Below are positions 57,401 to 64,000 of a stretch of 64,000 nt of DNA, piece by piece (the first letter of the stretch is position 1; each line of letters begins with the position of its first letter). This stretch comes from JALZUU01 sp964441245 (GTDB lineage Bacteria; Bacteroidota; Bacteroidia; Chitinophagales; Saprospiraceae): the NCBI GenBank assembly GCA_964441245.1, contig CAYTVR010000007.1, forward strand, positions 1 through 64,000. The letters run 5' to 3'. A program made the position numbers and the translations under genes. The notes under the pieces are model-generated. The model saw nothing but the letters and a program-made list of their open reading frames with translations. It did not search any database and had not been told where the DNA came from.

Positions 57401-58980
57401 GCATCTGTGTAGTGAAAAACTTTTTCTTTTACCTCCACCATTTGTTCATCACTGTCATAATTGACAAAACCTCGAGCAACCAAATCATAAAGCAAACTTT
57501 GAATACTCGACGCATCAAATCTTGGATTAATTTTAGCGGCTACATTATTTGCACTTAAATATCGTGTACCTTCTTCATCAGCTAAATGCCGAATAGAATA
57601 CAGTGGATTGTTGGTTGATATATTTTGAATTTGACGGAAGTCACTTTCTTTAAAAAAGTTGAGCGACTCAAAAGTCACTTTACTCTGATTGGAAAAACTA
57701 ACGGCAGAAGTTCCCATTAATAGAGAATCTGAATCCATGTGCCATTCTAATTTCTCTACATGAACATTCATCTTATGCAATGAATTATAAAAAGGATTTC
57801 GATCACTTCCTCGCTTTCCTCTGTACAATTCCATTTCTTGTTTTGGGATATTAAACTTGATATTGACTGAAGGATGAAAAATAGAATCTTGATTAAAATA
57901 CATCACCATCTCAAGACGTTCGGCTGCAATTTTTTCACCTTTTCGGATTACAAACAATTCCGAATCCCCTGAAAAGGTCTTCTTCTTACTTTTATCAAAA
58001 ATGGAAATCTTTGCTTTATTTTTCTTACTCCCGTATCCGTACACTGTCGTTCCATGCAATCTAAATCCACCGACATATTCAATCCCTGGGCCAAGATTAT
58101 CGATTCGAAGGATACTGTCTTTTGATTCAAAACGAGGATAGGATCCTTCCGTCGCTCGATTCTCACTTACAATTTTGTCTTCAAATTTTCCAACAATAGC
58201 TCCGTTAGGAAAAATCTCAGGATAGTATAATTTCACATTGTTAGTTCGATAAATACTTTTATTGACTTGAAGTTCATATTCACTCAATTCTGCATAGATC
58301 GAATCCTTTAAACCAAATCGAGACCAATCCACTTTTCCTCCTTTTCCTTTCCATAATTTATCGACTGGATAGAAAACACCTGCTGTACCAGAAATCACAA
58401 TAGTATCTTTTTTTCTATAACCTTTTAAATCTAATTCGTCATATTTTACAATGGGTGTTTGATCAATATATTGTAATTCATACTGCTCTGTTTTACTATT
58501 CCATTCTACCCCACCAGAAGTTGAACTGTGTAGATTATTATTCGTAAAGAAACCTGTAGAAAAAGCTAAATACTTTTTAACTGGAGTCAACCTTCTATTT
58601 TTAATATCACCAAGCATGCCATTCAATACGGTATGCCAATCCTTAAACACTTGTTCACCTGTTTCTCTTTTTTTGACTACAGTCAATCCTTTCAAATAAT
58701 TTAGAAAGAAGGGCGAGGCATTCATTTTTTGTTGAAGCATCGCATTACTAGTTTTTAGAATGGTCAGAAATTCCTCATCATTAAAACTTCCATTTTTGAA
58801 TTCTTTCTCATATTTTTTAAAGGCATCTTTCATGACATCTCTTTTACTGGAGGTCATAAATTCACCTAATTGTTTGAGGTATTCTTCTGGTACTTCAGAG
58901 AATTCTGACAAACGTTGAGCTTGAGCAAAAATGGAAAAAAATAAAATGAAGGTGAGTGTCGTAAGTAATTTATTCCGCAT
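54478..58980 (-). CDS. Giant exported protein, tandem paralogue C (1500 aa), unknown family
   Basis: First of the three copies in transcription order. Signal peptide LTFILFFSIFAQAQ; helical N-domain (LNYLKGLTVVKKRET, FKDWHTVLNGML). Landmarks at the same positions as in A and B: GVFYPVDKLWKGKGGKVDWS, YVGGFRLHGTTVYGYGS, SIFHPSVNI (about 362), FDASSIQSLLYDLVARGFV, LLIDAPNNKSGKEEI (about 655), LILTPKGLNATGSFEW and ATVDVMGRKDYRAKGYYEYN, ending DDGELYEIQP...MFSNRVKNGRN. Conservation spans all regions, with no large insertion or deletion relative to A and B. The gene follows prmA on the same strand after 243 bases, with a small hairpin between. Confidence 0.75.
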   Translation of the reverse strand: MRNKLLTTLTFILFFSIFAQAQRLSEFSEVPEEYLKQLGEFMTSSKRDVMKDAFKKYEKEFKNGSFNDEEFLTILKTSNAMLQQKMNASPFFLNYLKGLTVVKKRETGEQVFKDWHTVLNGMLGDIKNRRLTPVKKYLAFSTGFFTNNNLHSSTSGGVEWNSKTEQYELQYIDQTPIVKYDELDLKGYRKKDTIVISGTAGVFYPVDKLWKGKGGKVDWSRFGLKDSIYAELSEYELQVNKSIYRTNNVKLYYPEIFPNGAIVGKFEDKIVSENRATEGSYPRFESKDSILRIDNLGPGIEYVGGFRLHGTTVYGYGSKKNKAKISIFDKSKKKTFSGDSELFVIRKGEKIAAERLEMVMYFNQDSIFHPSVNIKFNIPKQEMELYRGKRGSDRNPFYNSLHKMNVHVEKLEWHMDSDSLLMGTSAVSFSNQSKVTFESLNFFKESDFRQIQNISTNNPLYSIRHLADEEGTRYLSANNVAAKINPRFDASSIQSLLYDLVARGFVNYDSDEQMVEVKEKVFHYTDASAEKVDFDVLKVESKSDSTNAVMNMKDNSIETIGVTNVEFSEKQQVALKPTSGRLVVLENRNLDFDGRLFAGFSTLEGKQFSFLYDQNHIEMDSVRFFDLFIPTGEKDDNDMPIAMSIASRIEHTSGVLLIDAPNNKSGKEEIEMFPSFNTNGPAYVYYDYKETQAGCYKRDSFYFELDKFSFNKLDDFSEASLTFDGTMVSADIFPEFKETIVLREEDGSLGFVNTSPDEGYPCYASKGNYTGEVDLSNAGFLGKGKLDYLTSSLNSEDIVFKPKQMLATADRFDMTEQRGQAVEFPQAVGYNVSIDWKPYVDSMYIRTKEEAFEVFKAENYTVVGSLILTPKGLNATGSFEWDQGILNSKLMSFGAFSARADTSNLKIKAFGSDELAFDTRNVNSDLDFDTQIGRIKANSDDLSTTMPYNQYQTSMNELYWDMKQETITFKNEGKEYGDFLSIDPKQDSLTFKGKTALYDLKTNELKIGGVPYIQTCDAYVYTETGDLEIKKGGVMTTLNNARIVADTINKYHVINRATVDVMGRKDYRAKGYYEYNIGTRKQEIYFADIIGARVKKGKRSEKPTVTRANGSVVEKDKFFIDHKTEFQGKIGLNADSKNLTFDGFARLDAPLMTSRQWFSVKSDADKKNLMIEYDMPKNFAGERLRNGLFLSKERATLYPRIMMPTYLRKDRAIIDARGLVKYDKSNDVFLLGDSMKIATPTVLRGNMLTYSNKDNTVRAEGKFDIGSGLDYISVTASGQAETAFDGENTNTKFQAELMAGISMIIPDKLMKIIVTDLISSSYDARPVDYLKDEAFYKKALSEFITKNKDFDNAVKKMKNTGLDLPKKYDKYSFFFSKLPMTWNSEYQSFVSTKNEVAVSSVGGQPINRLLTCFVEFKMPSNGDDRVYVYIKSPSDFYYYFGFKQGILSTVSNNTKYNDELLGLKKKELTIKMDDGELYEIQPVAPGRAEMFSNRVKNGRN

Positions 58981-59124
58981 GTCTGAATGATATTATCAGT
59001 TTCTGTTATGAAAGCATCAAAATGATGGCCTTTTTAAAATCCGTTGAGAAATATAAATGGCTATTAGCCAATTTTATGATTTCTTAAAAGAATTAGATCA
59101 AAATGGATTGATTTTCATGGTTTT

Positions 59125-59151
59125 AAATCAGTCCTAATAATAAACTGATTT
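59125..59151. terminator. Small hairpin between prmA and paralogue C
   Basis: AAATCAGT (59125-59132) pairs with ACTGATTT (59144-59151) around an 11-base loop. It lies about 75 bases after the prmA stop. No strong T run follows, so an operator or weak terminator are both possible. Confidence 0.4.
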
Positions 59152-59223
59152 GAGGATGGCAGGTTGCAATATTAGGTAGATAAATAACGTGTAAACTTTA
59201 CTCTAGTCCCTAAAAAGTCCAAA

Positions 59224-60039
59224 TTATCGGCTAAAAGCCATACAGATCCAATTGTTTCTTTGCCACTTATCGAGGCAATTGAAACCTGCTGATTCTGCAT
59301 TTTCCTGCAATAAATTAGCATCTTCTTTAATAAACCCTGAAACAAGAAGTGTACCGCCTTGTTTCAACTTCAAATATAACGCAGGAAGTGTGGCTAAAAT
59401 TACGTTGCGATTAATGTTTGCCAGAATGATATCGTAGTCACCATCTTTAATCTCCTCCAAAGTACCTTCTAATACCTTTACGCCTGAAATATGGTTAATT
59501 TGTAAGTTATCAATGGTATTTTCTACAGCTGGTGCCTCAATATCGACGCCTACAATCTCAGGACTTCCCAATTTGGCGGCTAAAATCGCCAAAATTCCGG
59601 TTCCACAGCCATAATCAAGGACTTTCGTTTCCTTAAAATTAAGGTTTCGCATCGCTTGAATGACCATGTATGTCGTTTCATGATGTCCAGTTCCAAAAGC
59701 CATTCTTGGGTTGATCACAATTTCATGTTCAATTGGCGCAATCGGTGGATGAAAATCTGCTCGGATGCCACAAAAGTCATCAATAAGAATGGGGTCAAAG
59801 TTAGATTCCCAAAGTGCATTCCAATTCTGCGGTTGAATGACTTCTTGACTAAAAGTAAAATGAAACCGATTTTTCAATTCATTGAGTCCTAGTTCAATGG
59901 ATTCACTCATTTTTTCACTTGGCAAGTAGGCATTGAGTCCCTCTTCGGTTTCTTCAAAACTTTCAAATGGAAAATCATGTAAAAAAGCGGAAACTATTTC
60001 TTGTTGATCGGTTATGATTTTAACTTTGGTATATTGCAT
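59224..60039 (-). CDS. prmA: Ribosomal protein L11 methyltransferase PrmA
   Basis: SAM-dependent enzyme that trimethylates ribosomal protein L11. I choose the ATG at 60039 (271 aa, MQYTKVKIITD), because an upstream start at 60141 would add 34 unrelated residues and overlap the end of the preceding gene. The N-terminal substrate-recognition domain (to about 85) is followed by NPRMAFGTGHHETT, the SAM loop VLDYGCGTGILAILAAKLG and DIILANINRNVI, all typical of PrmA. It lies about 60 bases after the FG-GAP protein on the same strand. Confidence 0.93.
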   Translation of the reverse strand: MQYTKVKIITDQQEIVSAFLHDFPFESFEETEEGLNAYLPSEKMSESIELGLNELKNRFHFTFSQEVIQPQNWNALWESNFDPILIDDFCGIRADFHPPIAPIEHEIVINPRMAFGTGHHETTYMVIQAMRNLNFKETKVLDYGCGTGILAILAAKLGSPEIVGVDIEAPAVENTIDNLQINHISGVKVLEGTLEEIKDGDYDIILANINRNVILATLPALYLKLKQGGTLLVSGFIKEDANLLQENAESAGFNCLDKWQRNNWICMAFSR

Positions 60040-60100
60040 TTTGTGATACGAGGTGTTGTGTTTAATGGAAATTAAATGTCTACAAAACAAGCACTTTATT

Positions 60101-62338
60101 TTAGATTTTACTAAATCGAATAAAACGACTTTCTGTTCCACTTTCTATTTTCATAAAATAAATGCCACTTGGCCATTGAGATAAATCTATTTCAAAGTTG
60201 TTTGATAAATTTTGTTGACTCCTTATTTTTTTTCCATCTGTACTGAAAATAGTTAAAGATTCTATGAGAGCAAAATCAGAAGATATCCTTATTTTTTCAT
60301 TTGCAGGATTTGGGAAAACACTCCAGTTTCCTTTTGATTGAATCCTTACCTGTTCCCAATCTGAATATTCAATGGTGCCATCCTGATCTATCGCTTTCAA
60401 TCGATAATAGTTGCTACCATTTTTTGGTTTAGAATCAAGCCATTCATATTGATTGCGCTCATTTCCATTTTTTCCAGGTACTTCTGTTAATACTTCAATG
60501 GATCTTAAATCAGCAGATCTTTCTAATTCAAAGTAATCAAAGTTGACTTCATTTTCGGTTGTCCATTGAATGATGACTTCGCTTTGAGCTATTTCTTTAG
60601 CAGAAAAAGAAAGTAAATCTAAAGGTAAAACACTTAATTCCCATGGCCTGGAGCTGCTTTCTGTTTCGCAATCATTACTGACTGTCAAGGTGACCGTGTA
60701 AGGTCCAGCATCCGCAAAAGTATGTGTTGGATTTTGTAAATCAGAAGTAGTTCCATCTCCAAAATCCCATGCCCATTTTTTAGCTATACCCTCTGTTTCA
60801 TCTTTAAAATCAACTGAGAATCCTCCTGTATCTTCGAAGGTAAATTCACTGTATAGTAAAGAAGGTAAATTGTTTTCCGTTATAAGCATTGTTTGATTCA
60901 TGGCGACTCCACACAAAGATTCTACCACTCCATTCGGCCACCGAATCACCACTTCATCTATCTCAGTAGCTTCCCCTATTCCAAAATGTAGTTCAAGAGT
61001 ATTCATGATCCCATAACTTTCGCCCGAACGAATTTCTCTAACTTGCATGCCCCAATCACCATGGATTTCAACCCGTGTTCCAATTGCATTAATATTACAA
61101 TCTGTTCCTTTTAAATTCAACTTAAAATAATTTCCATCACCTGCGGCATTCATAAATATTTTATCTGGTCTACTACTAACGGGTCCATTATATCCCGAAG
61201 CAAAACCCGCATAGACATCTAAGTATCCATCATTATTTAAATCTCCAGTGACGGCACTATGGATGGCCCAATTAGTTGGAAAAGGATTCTCTATTACACT
61301 AAAAGTAACATCTCCATTATTATGGAAAAGTTGATGACCTGATCCTGTAGTCACCAATATATCGATAAACCCATCATTGTCAAAATCATCAAAAATAGAT
61401 TGGATTCCTCCTAAAATAGAGGCTAGTTCATTTTCGATTCCACTAATTGCTGTGATATCCGTGAATTGTCCTTCTCCATCATTCAAATACAATGAACTGG
61501 GTATATCATGATTTAAAATAATACAATCCAAATCTCCATCATTGTCAATATCAGCAAAATCGGTTGCCCAAGATTGCGCCATTGGTAAGAGACCTACTTC
61601 CTCTGCAACATCCACAAAGTTATTGTTTCCATCATTTTGGAATAAAAGATTTAATCGACGTCCATCCATTGGATCTGTCACACCTACCCTACATTTTGAT
61701 ATATATAAATCTATGTCTCCATCGTTATCATAATCCGTCCAGATGGAACCATAATTTCCAGAATTATCCGAAGGGACTGTAGACGATGTATTGATTAGCC
61801 CTAGATCATGAATAAAATCTCCCGATCCATTATTAGAAAAAGGAGCGGATAAACCAAGATCATGACAAGCAAAGATGTCAATCGTACCATTGTTATCAAT
61901 ATCTACAAAATTAGAACCTTGTAAAAAAATGGATGGATTATTTAACGTTGATTCTGTGAAGGCACTTCCGTCATTGTTTGCTTTAAGAATAGTGATTCCA
62001 TTAAAAGCTCCGCCAACCATCACATCATTGAATCCATTTTCGTCAATATCAGCGATACACATGCTCCAATGATTTCCGGTTCCTATATCTCCGATTACTG
62101 ATTGTGAAAACATAGATCCATCTGCTTGTTGGTATTCAATACGAAGTGAACTGGCATTTCCTAAACGAATAATATCATCCAATCCATCTCCATTCATATC
62201 CGCTATCCCCATAGCGACTCCGCTATACACCGTAGGGTCTTGTAAAAGACTAGAACTTAGATCTGAAAAAGAAATTTGTGCAGAAGATGGAAGGATTAGC
62301 CCAAAAGCCAATCCAATTAGGAGGGTTATTTTTCTCAT
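60101..62338 (-). CDS. FG-GAP/VCBS repeat, ASPIC-UnbV, PKD protein with T9SS type A sorting domain
   Basis: A 745-residue secreted protein. Signal peptide ITLLIGLAFGLILPSSAQ; a seven-bladed integrin-like propeller (to about 390) with calcium-loop motifs DMNGDGLDD, DIDENGFND, DIDNNGTID, DYDNDGDID, DIDNDGDLD, DFDNDGFID and DLNNDGYLD; an ASPIC/UnbV domain (about 395-490, VEIHGDWGMQVREIRSGESY, VVIRWPNGVVE); a PKD domain (about 500-575, WDFGDGTTSDLQNPTHTF); a fibronectin-like segment (VIIQWTTENEVNFDYFELER); and a C-terminal type A domain (VFPNPANEKIRIS to FIRFSKI). Calcium binding and cell-surface or extracellular placement are expected; a specific ligand is not known. Confidence 0.9.
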   Translation of the reverse strand: MRKITLLIGLAFGLILPSSAQISFSDLSSSLLQDPTVYSGVAMGIADMNGDGLDDIIRLGNASSLRIEYQQADGSMFSQSVIGDIGTGNHWSMCIADIDENGFNDVMVGGAFNGITILKANNDGSAFTESTLNNPSIFLQGSNFVDIDNNGTIDIFACHDLGLSAPFSNNGSGDFIHDLGLINTSSTVPSDNSGNYGSIWTDYDNDGDIDLYISKCRVGVTDPMDGRRLNLLFQNDGNNNFVDVAEEVGLLPMAQSWATDFADIDNDGDLDCIILNHDIPSSLYLNDGEGQFTDITAISGIENELASILGGIQSIFDDFDNDGFIDILVTTGSGHQLFHNNGDVTFSVIENPFPTNWAIHSAVTGDLNNDGYLDVYAGFASGYNGPVSSRPDKIFMNAAGDGNYFKLNLKGTDCNINAIGTRVEIHGDWGMQVREIRSGESYGIMNTLELHFGIGEATEIDEVVIRWPNGVVESLCGVAMNQTMLITENNLPSLLYSEFTFEDTGGFSVDFKDETEGIAKKWAWDFGDGTTSDLQNPTHTFADAGPYTVTLTVSNDCETESSSRPWELSVLPLDLLSFSAKEIAQSEVIIQWTTENEVNFDYFELERSADLRSIEVLTEVPGKNGNERNQYEWLDSKPKNGSNYYRLKAIDQDGTIEYSDWEQVRIQSKGNWSVFPNPANEKIRISSDFALIESLTIFSTDGKKIRSQQNLSNNFEIDLSQWPSGIYFMKIESGTESRFIRFSKI

Positions 62339-62514
62339 AATAATGTAGGTTGTTTTAGTATTATATTTTTTTGAAGTATAAAAGATAGGAATAGTTTAGC
62401 GCTTATCCAAACTCAGGTCTTTCTGCTTTTATAAATACTAATTTTATAACAAATCAATAATCAGTGTCTGAGCAAGTTTCAACCATAAATCCTCAAAATA
62501 AAAGACTTCTAATT

Positions 62515-63027
62515 TTATTGATCATGTACTTGTTCTCCATTTTGTTTTTTCAGAGTAGAAGGAGATACACCCAGATTTTCATCTACATGAATGTGCGGAA
62601 AGCTAGCCATTAAGCCCATTTTAATGATCGCCAGATGATGTAAAGCATGATCAAAAGCAAACATTAATTCTCGACCAATAGTTGAGTTTAGGATAGGACG
62701 AATATGACCAGAAAAGTCAGATCGGATTTGGATCAACTGCTGCTCTTCTAATTTTTCTAAGGCAATATTGACTTGCTCAAAAGCCTTTTTAGCAGCAAGA
62801 GGTTGTGTTTCTATGGTAGCATTTCTTTCTCTACAGCTATAATCTATGAGCCCTGCAGCAAAACCATTCAATAAGCAATTATAAAAATCAAGAATATGTC
62901 GAAAGTGATTGCCTAAAGTAGATCCACTAAAAATGGCAACTGATTTGGAGTAATCAGACTCCTCTATCTTATCCAATAGATCAATAATTTGCCGAGTCAT
63001 TTTAAAAGTACCTTCTTTGCTATCCAT
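62515..63027 (-). CDS. DinB-like four-helix protein
   Basis: A 170-residue soluble helical protein resembling the DinB/YfiT superfamily, whose members hold a divalent metal with three histidines. Candidate ligands are the histidines of LGNHFRHILDFYN (first helix pair) and FDHALHHLAIIKMGL (last helices). Some family members are thiol transferases (bacillithiol or mycothiol), but in Bacteroidetes most are uncharacterised. No signal peptide is seen. It lies about 165 bases after folD on the same strand, beyond a 10-bp hairpin, and is probably a separate unit. Confidence 0.7.
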   Translation of the reverse strand: MDSKEGTFKMTRQIIDLLDKIEESDYSKSVAIFSGSTLGNHFRHILDFYNCLLNGFAAGLIDYSCRERNATIETQPLAAKKAFEQVNIALEKLEEQQLIQIRSDFSGHIRPILNSTIGRELMFAFDHALHHLAIIKMGLMASFPHIHVDENLGVSPSTLKKQNGEQVHDQ

Positions 63028-63105
63028 TATTCGTTTTCAATGATATGAGTAATTGCTAATAAGCGCTTTATAATAAAAGTTTGCTTGAAATACTGCCCCT
63101 CATTG

Positions 63106-63139
63106 GATATTGAATATTCCTTAATGAACATTCAATATC
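63106..63139. terminator. Hairpin after folD
   Basis: GATATTGAAT (63106-63115) pairs perfectly with ATTCAATATC (63130-63139) around a 14-base loop. It lies about 55 bases after the folD stop codon. Confidence 0.55.
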
Positions 63140-63192
63140 TCTCCTCTTTATTCGCATTAAGATTAAACTTACACAATTACAGACAAAAAGAA

Positions 63193-64000
63193 TCATTTTC
63201 CATATACCTCTCCCCTACAAGACTTCAAAGTATTCATCAAAAGTGAAGTCACTGTCATCGGCCCGACACCGCCAGGTACGGGTGTGATAAAACTACTTTT
63301 AGGCGCTACTTCATCAAATTTTACATCACCAGCCAATCGATAACCTTTTGTTTTACTGGCATCTTCTACTCGATTGATTCCTACATCAATGATGACTACC
63401 CCTTCCTTCACCATATCTCCTGTTATAAATTCAGGCCGACCTAAGGCTACTATCAAAATATCTGCTCGCTTGGTATGCTCTATCAAATTCTTAGTTCGAC
63501 TATGGCAAAGTACCACAGTTGCATTTCCTGGACTAGCTTTTCTTGATAACAAAATACTAATGGGTGTTCCTACAATATTACTTCTTCCTAGAACCACGCA
63601 TTGTTTACCTTCTACATCAATATTATTGCGATCTAACATTTGCATAATACCAAAAGGAGTAGCTGGTAAGTAAGCTGGTAAACCTTGTGCCATTCGGCCA
63701 AAATTAGTTGGATGAAAACCATCTACATCTTTTCTTGGATCAATCGCAAGGATGACTTTTTGTTCATCAATATGTTTGGGCAAAGGCAATTGTACAATAA
63801 AACCATCAATTGCTGGATTCTGATTGAGTTCCTCTACAATTTGGAGGACTTCTACCTCTGTAATATCTGAATCTCTTCTGATCATGGTCGAATCAAATCC
63901 AACTTGCTCACAAGACCGAACTTTATTTCGGACATACACCTGACTTGCGGCATCGTCTCCAATCAAAACCGCAGCTAAATGTGGTTTTTTCCCACCAGCT
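63193..64000 (-). CDS. folD: FolD bifunctional methylene-THF dehydrogenase/cyclohydrolase (5' end outside window)
   Basis: Oxidises 5,10-methylene-THF to methenyl-THF (NADP) and hydrolyses it to 10-formyl-THF, in one-carbon metabolism. The reading frame stays open to the window edge: the last bases translate as AGGKKPHLAAVLIGDDAASQ, the usual FolD N-terminal stretch, so the start codon lies beyond 64000. Later motifs are YLPATPFGIMQML, VVLGRSNIVGTP (nucleotide loop) and FITPVPGGVGPMTV near the end. About 270 residues are visible of a usual 285-295. Confidence 0.95.
   Translation of the reverse strand, partial: AGGKKPHLAAVLIGDDAASQVYVRNKVRSCEQVGFDSTMIRRDSDITEVEVLQIVEELNQNPAIDGFIVQLPLPKHIDEQKVILAIDPRKDVDGFHPTNFGRMAQGLPAYLPATPFGIMQMLDRNNIDVEGKQCVVLGRSNIVGTPISILLSRKASPGNATVVLCHSRTKNLIEHTKRADILIVALGRPEFITGDMVKEGVVIIDVGINRVEDASKTKGYRLAGDVKFDEVAPKSSFITPVPGGVGPMTVTSLLMNTLKSCRGEVYGK

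Noticed and set aside
60040..60141. Upstream start for prmA (34 extra codons)
   Set aside because: The extension has no PrmA similarity and would overlap the C-terminal coding end of the FG-GAP protein.

Overview
The window is AT-rich DNA from a Bacteroidetes chromosome, probably a Saprospiraceae-like (Lewinella/Haliscomenobacter-type) marine bacterium. Evidence: two proteins with gliding-motility-associated (type B) C-terminal sorting domains and one with a type A domain, all cargo of the type IX secretion system (T9SS); a TonB receptor with an N-terminal carboxypeptidase-regulatory-like domain; lipoproteins; and promoter candidates of the Bacteroidetes type (TTTG ... TAnnTTTG). The genus is an inference. 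No tRNA, rRNA, CRISPR array, transposase or phage gene was seen. A run of exactly 100 N (16397-16496) marks a scaffold join.

Layout. 1-7 kb: housekeeping and small genes (prmC, a SUI1-like factor, a lipid kinase, a DASH cryptochrome, a beta-propeller lipoprotein, a small outer-membrane barrel, arfB). 7-14 kb: a five-gene minus-strand deoxynucleoside catabolic operon read deoB-deoA-deoC-aldehyde dehydrogenase-deoD, able to take deoxynucleosides to base, glyceraldehyde-3-phosphate and acetaldehyde, with a two-domain ALDH16-like enzyme placed to oxidise the acetaldehyde. 14-17 kb: a lipoprotein, an esterase, a SCO copper chaperone and a mono-haem cytochrome c, broken by the N gap. 17-32 kb: a 1494-residue T9SS protein, a YD-like repeat protein, a TonB receptor, a TsaC/YciO-type protein, a MoxR/ChlI-like ATPase, a clan GH-A glycosidase with flanking discoidin-like domains, and two orphans.

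32.7-59 kb is the most unusual region: a 3449-residue SprB-like adhesin followed by three tandem paralogues of about 1500 residues each (43552-48045, 49067-53548, 54478-58980). The paralogues are colinear end to end, carry signal peptides, lack a T9SS domain, and belong to no family I can name with confidence. Long spacers (0.5-1 kb) separate them, holding hairpins, a G9 tract and, before the middle one, a roughly 230-base structured leader with competing pairings that looks like an attenuator or small RNA. 59-64 kb: prmA, an FG-GAP/ASPIC-UnbV T9SS protein, a DinB-like protein and a folD truncated by the window edge.

A second theme is a set of intergenic hairpins whose arms are built from tandem degenerate octamers of the form GTGTTnAG. 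They sit just after the stop codons of five minus-strand genes.
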